A stretch of DNA of 64,000 nt. Origin: Lycium barbarum (taxonomy: Eukaryota > Streptophyta > Magnoliopsida > Solanales > Solanaceae). Below are positions 58,001-64,000 of the stretch, in pieces. Every line of letters starts with the position of its first letter. Position 1 is the first letter of the stretch. The notes under the pieces are model-generated. The model was not told the origin of the DNA and ran no database searches. It saw nothing but the letters and a program-made list of their open reading frames with translations. Position numbers and translations under genes: made by a program. The DNA is taken from NCBI RefSeq assembly GCF_019175385.1, contig NC_083337.1:164871713-164935712 (forward strand), given 5' to 3'.

Positions 58001-60241
58001 GATCTATATCCCCAGAAAATATACCTTTTAACTTTCAAACCACTAGTATTTGATCAGTTCTTAACCTAATAATTAATAAAGTTCTTAGCAACCAACTTCA
58101 TACTTTTCTCTGAAATTTCTTGTAAGAACTAGCTTAATTCATTTTTGTTTGTTCTGAAGGAAAAAAAAAAGTTCTTTCCCGGTTCCTAGTTATGAACTTT
58201 TCTTTTGCCTGATAATTACTAGAATTAACTTTTGGTAATTTGTTATAATTATTGGGAGCATGTCACGTGCTTTATATATAAAGATATTTTTTTATTGAGA
58301 TTTTTGTGTAGTTTAAGATAATAAGTTAAGCCTTATGTTTATGATTACCAAGAAACTTTTCTACGAAGGTTGGTTTCTGGTAGTTTTATTAGTGTCGGTA
58401 GGACATTTGGCAAGTAAAGGTTCATAGCGGTGCATTTGTTATTCTGATACAAATTGGAATTTGTAATGCTAGAAGGTCATGATGAAAATACAGTTGACTT
58501 TTTTTTCTTTCATCAAAAAAAGTAAACTGTATTTTCATCATGACCTTATATCCCAGTATGAAAGTAGAAATCTGTCATATCTTACTCCTAGCTTTGGCTA
58601 ACACTTTTCGAGATTGTTTCCTCTTTGCTTATAAGTTTTGATTTGGGATGCTCATATTTTGCTAATATATCTTGCAAAACTGAGTGAACCATGGAGTTTG
58701 TACGTGCACATTTTAAAGGTTGGATCTTGTCTTTAAGACACTTCTGATTGAAATCCATCTGCTCGATTACATGTTTCCATGATACTTTCGTCGAGATAAC
58801 TAGTAGCACCGTAAATTTGTCTTAAGCTGCTGCTAGAAACCTTATTTTGGTTGCTTAAACTGGATAAACGGTTAAAGAAGACCTGATAACTTATAAGCCG
58901 TGCATTTGTATGTGGAATTCCTTCAAGTATCTCATAATCTTCTAATTCATTTTTGCAGCTATCGCTCGCACTGTGGGGCATTTGTCCAAGAGTGCTGAAG
59001 TCATGAAGCTTGTTAATAATCTTATGAAGGCTCCAGAAGTGGCTATTACTATGCAGGAATTCAATAAAGAGATGACCAAGGTATCTATTTGGCTTTAGCT
59101 TTTGAACTCTGAAGAGATTTCTGAGTTCTCTCTTGGTTGGTGAATCACCTTTGCATCTGTATGAGTCTGAGTTTTAATTGTTAAGCTCTATGACACGGCA
59201 TGATCATAGTTTGTTCTTTCTATAATCTTGCTTCTTCTGCCCTTTTACTTTCCTTGCGAATCGATTAGCCTGCCTCCCTATGAGAAAATATGGGCAACTT
59301 CTGCACTTTGACTTAACTTTTGAATCAACTAGCCAGTCTCTACCACAAGGGAAAATGAGGAGGAAAGAAACAGGAATATCTATTCCACTCTTTCTTTTAG
59401 GGTGTGTTCGGTATGGAGGAAAACATTTTCTGAAAATGTATTTCAATTTCCCATGTTCGGTTGGTCAAAATTTTTGAAAAACATTTTCTCTAAGTAAGCA
59501 AGTTCCTTAACAATGGGGAAAATGACTTCCCTAGTGGAAGTAGGGAGAAAACAAGTTCCACAAGTGGCATTCCCTAGTGATTGTGTCATCTTCACCCCAA
59601 CCTCCTGCCCACCACCCACACGCACACCCCGCCTCAGCTCCCGTAGTATTTGTCTAGATTATATACAAATGCCTTTAGGATAATATTTTTGCTTATGCAC
59701 TGAACACAAGAAAGTAAGTAAGAAACCCACTTATTTTCCTGGAAAACATTTTCTTTCATACCGAACACACCCTGAAATTGGCTCGGCCAAACCGCCTACA
59801 ACAGTGTGTCCATATAACCATTTAGGATGATCTCAATTTTAGTATTTGAGACTTTAGTGCGTGTCTTTCGACTTGAAATGTAAATCACTTTCTACTTTGC
59901 TGCAGGCTGGTGTCATTGAAGAAATTGTGAATGATGCAGTGGACAGTGCATTGGATTCAGAAGACATAGAAGATGAGATTGAAGACGAAGTTGACAAGGT
60001 CTTAACGGAACTTGCTGGTGAGACTACTGCTCAACTTCCTGAAGCAGTCCGAAAGGAGAAGTTAAAGCAACCTGCTCAGGCAGTTGGAGATGAAGAGGTA
60101 TGTCACATCTATAATCCATTGCATAGAAGTCTAATTGATCTTTTCAATGATGAAATATGGTGATATGTAATTCTTCAGGATGCTGATGACGAGGAAGAGT
60201 TAGAAGAACTAAGGGCTCGTCTTGCTAAAGTAAGATCGTAA
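54964..60241 (+). CDS. VPS24: VPS24/CHMP3, ESCRT-III subunit, six exons (222 aa)
   Basis: Exons 54964-55075, 55221-55297, 56592-56694, 58959-59080, 59906-60097 and 60179-60241, all with GT-AG introns, join in frame to 669 nt. The product starts MEKVKNILKPKPNPQQLLRD with the basic N-terminal helices of Snf7-family proteins (WQRRLRQECRNIERQI, SKRTVNRLYENKAQ). It continues IARTVGHLSKSAEVMKLVNN and EVDKVLTELAGE, and ends in an acidic tail with a MIM1 motif, ELEELRARLAKVRS, which binds VPS4-type ATPases. VPS24 co-polymerises with VPS2 on endosomal membranes to form and cut intralumenal vesicles. Arabidopsis homologues are about the same length. No stops or broken splice sites: a live gene. Introns 2, 3 and 4 are enlarged by repeats. 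Confidence 0.97.
55221..55297 (+). CDS. VPS24: VPS24 exon 2
   Basis: 77 nt, after GATCAG and before GTAATT. Encodes DIQREEKIVQKSIKEAAKRN through SAK. Confidence 0.96.
56031..56396 (-). mobile_element. TS-type SINE in VPS24 intron 2
   Basis: The 15-bp duplication CATAGAGAAAACTCT flanks it (56016-56030, 56397-56411). The minus strand ends in TTG repeats and contains AAGTAAGGTCTGCATACACT, matching the SINE at 52049. An internal ~65-bp duplication (GATAATAAGGTAACTGAGGC / GATAATTAGGTAACCGAGGC) is present. Confidence 0.9.
56592..56694 (+). CDS. VPS24: VPS24 exon 3
   Basis: 103 nt, after TGTCATAG and before GTATGA. Encodes SLAQELVRSKRTVNRL through HLGESV. Confidence 0.96.
58473..58547. repeat. 26-bp-arm hairpin in VPS24 intron 3
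   Basis: Arms 58473-58498 and 58522-58547 are complementary with one mismatch (AAGGTCATGATGAAAATACA...), separated by a 23-bp T- and A-rich loop. No terminal-repeat element or duplication is evident around it. Confidence 0.8.
58959..59080 (+). CDS. VPS24: VPS24 exon 4
   Basis: 122 nt, after TTTTTGCAG and before GTATCT. Encodes AIARTVGHLSKSAEVMK through FNKEMTK. Confidence 0.96.
59400..59772. mobile_element. MITE in VPS24 intron 4
   Basis: Ends GGGTGTGTTCGGTATGGAGG and CATACCGAACACACCC are inverted repeats continued by AAAACATTTTCT on both sides. 373 bp, noncoding; short ORFs inside are spurious. Confidence 0.85.
59906..60097 (+). CDS. VPS24: VPS24 exon 5
   Basis: 192 nt, after TTTGCTGCAG and before GTATGT. 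Encodes AGVIEEIVNDAVDSALDSED through the acidic linker to GDEE. Confidence 0.96.
60179..60241 (+). CDS. VPS24: VPS24 exon 6
   Basis: 63 nt including the TAA at 60239. Encodes DADDEEELEELRARLAKVRS, the MIM1-type C-terminus. Confidence 0.96.
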   Translation, partial: DADDEEELEELRARLAKVRS

Positions 60242-60425
60242 CTGATATGTTCCTGAGGGTTCAATTATAAAAGGGCAGTATGTGAAGTGGCAGACTCCTT
60301 GTATGGACTGCTGTGGCTGCATCTTCTTTCTGGTTGAGGAAATAGTTGAGTACTTTCTGTATCTAAGAATCAACTGTCTTGTGAAGTCATATCAAGCTTT
60401 TGATACCATGTAGTCATTGTCCAAA

Positions 60426-60612
60426 TCCGAGATATTATTCTCTCACGCTATGTGTTATCGGAAATGTAGTGCTTTAATCCGAGTTATTATTCTCTCACGC
60501 TATGTGTTAACGGAAATGTAGTGCTTTTCAATGTATGGAGATGAAACACTATGTTAATGACTTTTTGCTTTTCAATTTATGGAGATGAAACACTATGTTA
60601 ATGACTTTTCTT
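60426..60612. repeat. Two tandem duplications in the VPS24 3' flank
   Basis: A ~52-bp unit (TCCGAG..TATTATTCTCTCACGC..GTAGTGCTTT) occurs at about 60426 and 60478. A ~44-bp unit (TTTTCAAT.TATGGAGATG..ATGACTTTT) occurs at about 60524 and 60568. Both pairs are nearly identical, so the duplications are recent. Confidence 0.85.
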
Positions 60613-60735
60613 GCTGTCTAGTAGAATTGGCACCTCCCCCCACCCCCACTTACATGCTTCCCATACTTTCTGTGTTGGTTGGCCATCTTAAAGATCTTGA
60701 AATGTTCAATTTCCTTCTTCACCATCACCTTGTAC

Positions 60736-62566
60736 CAGTGTTCAGGAAAGCGGGCGCCTCACCGCTACGCTTCGCTTAAAGCGGTGAAGCGAAGATTTGT
60801 CGCTTCAGGTAAGTGGAGCGGAGGCTACCCAATTAAGCGGACGCTTCAGAGACCGAAGCGGTGAAGCGGCTGAAGCGTCCGCTTTATGTTGTGGGCTGTT
60901 TTTTGAAAGGTTAACTTTAATAAAATAATAAGTCCAGGTCAAAATTTTAATACAATAATACATCCAGGTCAAAATCGTAATAAAATAAAAAGTCTGGGCC
61001 AATTTTAATAAAATAATTAGTCCAGTTAATTGAAATCCTCAGCGCCACTTTGAGACATTTTATTTGCACAATCAACTAGGGTTTTGCAGGAGCTCTTCTT
61101 CTCCACTTTCAGGTAATTTCTTTCCTCCTCCTCCTTCTTCTTCTTCTTTCTTCTTCTTCTTCTTCGCTCTGTTTTTTTCTCCACATTTGCTCTGTTTTTT
61201 TTTCTCTCGAATTATAGGGTTCTGCTCTGCCTTTCTTCTTTCTTTCTTTCTTCTTCTGTTTCTTCTTCTTCTTTCAAGCTCTTTTTTTTGCTCTGTTTTT
61301 TTCTTCACATTCGTTCTGTTTTTTCTTTCTTCTTTTTTGCTGCTGATTTTTTCTGCTCTGGTTTGCTGCTATATATGTTCTGTTTTCAGTTCTGCCTTTT
61401 TCTTTCTTTTCCAGTTCTGCTTTTTTCTTTCTTTTCCAGAGTACTTTTTCTGCTTTGTTTGGCTGTGTTCTCTGCTGATTTTGTATCAAAAAAATATTTG
61501 CTCCTGATTATTTTTCTTAAATCTTAACAGCAATTAAAAAATGTCCGAAGACCCGGCTTTGGAAGTATGGGAAAAAACTTAGTGAGACCAATCGGACTGC
61601 AGTTATGTGTTTGTTTTGTGATAAGATAACTAAAGGAGGAATCTTTCGCCACAAACAACATCTTATTGGTACCTTTAGCGATGTTGCACGCTGTCTAAGA
61701 TGTCCGGAGAATGTGAGGGAAGAAATAAAAACATATGTCGAAGGAAAAAAGGAACTAAAACGTCAAATGTTACATCAACCAACTGTAACTAATCTTGACG
61801 ACGACGATGATGAAACAGAAGAAGGTGAAGCTGTTGATTTGTCCGTTCGTTCAAAATCACAAAAACGGACAACTTATAGATGAGCAAGATCAAATAGGGG
61901 ACCAACTAAGTGCTTATACTATCAAATAGACTAACCCTAAAACGCCTCAATGACCTAGTGTTCATAAAATATAATAGAACATTGAGGCGTCGTTACAATG
62001 CTCGCAATGTAATTGATCTAATTGGTTTGGACAATATTGATGATGCCAATGAATGGCTCACCGGGGTTGAGAATGCTGAAGATGAAGCAATTTTTGAGGG
62101 AGATTCTGATTTCACTTTCGGTGTTGTTGCCAAGGCAATGGGGGTAGAGGAGAACCAGTATGGTTTAAGGGGGAATACTTCAAGCCAACGTAGGAGGGGA
62201 AAAGAAGTAGCTACAAGTCATTCCCTAGTTGATGCTAGTTGATGAAGTTGAAGAAGATGATGAGCAATATGGTGATGATGTGGGAGTACAAGATTTTGAC
62301 AATCTTGTAGAAGAATAAGAACTAGATGTCGAACTATTAGTAGCTTTGATTTTGTTTGTCCTATGGTCGGGAGGATTTTGTGATATCCACTTTAGTTTTT
62401 TATTTGAAATTTTAGTCTATGGATATCTACTTTAGTTTTGGATTTGAACTTTTACTTATATATATATTCTCTATTTATTTTGCTCTTTTTTAAAAAAAAA
62501 TTGCGCTTCACCTCAATGAAGCGGGACCTTGTCGCTTTTTTCCGCTTCACGCTTTCCTGAACACTG
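60736..62566 (+). mobile_element. Internally deleted hAT element downstream of VPS24
   Basis: The perfect 16-bp inverted ends CAGTGTTCAGGAAAGC (60736) and GCTTTCCTGAACACTG (to 62566) are followed by GAAGCG/CGCTTC-rich subterminal repeats. Flanks CCTTGTAC and CCTTTACC could be a decayed 8-bp duplication. Inside: a TTC-rich low-complexity leader (61120-61460), then the two ends of a hAT transposase with its middle deleted. Confidence 0.88.
61541..62242 (+). pseudogene. hAT transposase remnant: BED finger joined to C-terminal tail
   Basis: ATG 61541 opens MSEDPALE; a one-base shift near 61565 is needed to reach YGKKLSETNRTAVMCLFCDK. The finger (C-X2-C, then FRHKQH) continues through REEIKTYVEGKK to an acidic stretch, ending at 61883. 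A second stretch (61910-62242) has RRRYNARNVIDL, DANEWLTGVENAEDEA and a basic end, typical of the C-terminus of DUF659-type hAT proteins. The catalytic body between them is missing. Nonfunctional as a transposase. Confidence 0.8.
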
Positions 62567-63295
62567 CCTTTACCCTTCTAACTCAGGATTTAGTGGAGTA
62601 TTTTGTTAATGTTCAGCCTACTTTTAGTGGTCATTGTTTTTCGAGTCCGTGCCAAACCCCATGGTGATGCTTCATTAAAAGAAAAATGTTTTTTCGGTTC
62701 ATTTGGGCACCTGTGGAGCATGATTTTTTGGCTAATTCATGTACTGTTCCTATCTGCTAGTGTTATAATTTTTACTCTGGCTTGAGATTAGCAAGATAAT
62801 ATTTTGCAGTAGATATGCACCTATAATTTAACTGAATCCGACTAGAATTTCAGACAAGAAGAAATTATAGTTGCATTCTTTCGTTTTTTCACGTGTTATG
62901 GATTTTTGTCCTTTCTTGATATGAAATGCGTAGTGGAAAGATATGCGGTTGCTTAATTTCAAGTTTCTTGAATAAGTACTGTAGGTATTATGATGGATAA
63001 CGTCAGTGTTTCAGCATTCAAAGGATGTTAAAGGAACTCGTCTGTTTCTGGCTTGAAAAGGGTCTTCTTTTGGGAGCCTGTTCTATTTGTTTATATACTG
63101 CTCACTGGAAACTTATTGCGAACTGAGAGCTTCAATTAAGGGATTTGATAAACCATTTTAATTCTGGGGAGACTTCTCTCTTCTCAATTTAAGTAAAAAA
63201 AGAAAAATTAAAGAATTCTCCTATTTGTTTTGCTCGAATAGATACTGCCTGAATATAATTTCTGCTTCTGTCAAAACCAAATTTTTGGTGCTACA
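62567..63295. other. Intergenic DNA
   Basis: No feature recognised; the small ORF at 62603-62785 has no family motif. Confidence 0.5.
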
Positions 63296-63455
63296 GGGGA
63301 ATCCTAGTAGCTTAGTTGGTTAGCTACCGGAACGCCATGTTGGTGAGCGTTGGATTCCCCACCTTGTAATCCCCTCCCCATTTCACCGTACCCTACCCCC
63401 TATGTAATAAAAAAGAAAAGTTTTTTTCTTTTAATTTTTTTTTTTTTTTTTTGTG
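63296..63455 (+). mobile_element. tRNA-derived SINE with T-rich tail
   Basis: The head has an A-box-like TAGCTTAGTTGGTTAGC and the B-box-like GGATTCCCC. The body ends in a long T tract. TGGTGCTACA is repeated on both sides (63286-63295, 63456-63465). Confidence 0.8.
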
Positions 63456-63544
63456 TGGTGCTACAAATCTATAAGCAGAATGAGGGTTAGACCACTCATA
63501 CTTGGAATCATCAATTTCCATTTGTAGCGCTTTTATCTTTTGCA

Positions 63545-63770
63545 CTGGGGTCTAATGGTCAATGCATCGTGAGAAAAATATGGGAGACTAGGGTTTAAAT
63601 CCCGGCAGAGATAAAAAAGGTTCGGTGATTTCATGTAATTTATCCAAACCTTGGTTAGCAGAGTTTTCCTTTTCCGAAAACTGCACTAATGAGAGTTTAA
63701 TCCACTGGGTGATGTGTGGGTTAGACGCACATCACATGTTTTAATCTGTCATAGATAAAAATCTGATATT
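63545..63770 (+). mobile_element. tRNA-derived SINE, second family, 3' end unclear
   Basis: A-box-like GGTCTAATGGTCAATGCA and B-box-like GGGTTTAAATCCCGGCAGAG are followed by a body (GTGATTTCATG, CCAAACCTTGGTTAGCAGAG) typical of Solanaceae SINEs. No clear target duplication was found. Confidence 0.65.
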
Positions 63771-64000
63771 TAAATGAAAAATGGTAGAGAAATAACCATT
63801 AGCCTTCGAGTTTCGAATTGTGTGCAATTGGTCCTCAGATTTCTAGGTAATCAAAACACCATAGAATATATGGGATCATTTTTAGGCAAATAATTTGAAT
63901 TATTTTGTTGATGGATGAGGAAGACTCAAATCCAGGAACTTCGCCTGGTCCGATAACTCATGTAAACGATGATCGTATAAAAGCCTTTGTCGTAGACTGG
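63771..64000. other. Intergenic DNA to window end
   Basis: Nothing recognised. Confidence 0.5.

Noticed and set aside
61064..61527. Phe/Ser-rich 147-codon ORF and its Lys/Glu-rich antisense partner
   Set aside because: Both come from a TTC-rich low-complexity leader inside the deleted hAT element.
63296..63360. Possible tRNA gene
   Set aside because: Only A- and B-box-like pieces are present and stems do not close; a T-rich tail and target duplication show it is a SINE.

Overview
This is plant nuclear DNA, most likely from a Solanaceae species. The evidence is a VPS24/CHMP3 gene split by five introns, an intron-containing tRNA-Tyr, SINE tails ending in TTG repeats (the tobacco/tomato TS style), and dense plant-type LTR retrotransposons, hAT elements and MITEs. 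Only two ordinary host genes are well supported: tRNA-Tyr (53440-53534) and the six-exon ESCRT-III gene VPS24 (CDS 54964-60241). Everything left of about 53.4 kb is repeat-derived or featureless AT-rich DNA, apart from one unrecognised membrane-protein-like ORF at 42.8 kb.

1-26264 is a nested stack. The base layer is a minus-strand Ty3/gypsy chromovirus (Tekay/Del-like): 5' LTR 23681-26264, tRNA-Met PBS, gag, protease, RT, RNase H, integrase, chromodomain, and a 3' LTR entering the window at 1726. It is interrupted four times. A tRNA-Asp-primed element (LTR 193-612) sits in its 3' LTR. A decayed hAT transposon (4146 to about 8407) sits in its RT, with loss of the RT catalytic box. A 12.7 kb LTR element (9795-22511, CGCAC target duplication) sits in its gag. 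That element has no pol. It carries two ORFs of its own: a Cys-knuckle/coiled-coil protein and a 'putative plant transposon protein' type ORF. A 4.6 kb solo LTR (13811-18391) lies inside it.

26265-53400 holds a tandem array of hairpin-forming repeats (26.3-27.2 kb), a BED-only hAT derivative (28534-30332), several MITEs, and a Ty1/copia element (35307-41762) whose pol is open over 1175 codons but whose gag is broken by two stops and a hAT MITE. A Tourist-like MITE (44445-50320) is split by a second 5 kb solo LTR (45006-49988) of the same family as the first, in opposite orientation.

53400-64000 is the genic part. VPS24 carries a SINE in intron 2, a long hairpin in intron 3 and a MITE in intron 4. 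An internally deleted hAT with a 16-bp terminal repeat (60736-62566) lies just downstream, followed by two tRNA-derived SINEs. The best leads for unusual biology are the pol-less element with its conserved ORFs, CpG-rich palindrome arrays and possible splice signals, and the hairpin array at 26.3-27.2 kb. All family assignments come from reading motifs; no database search was run.
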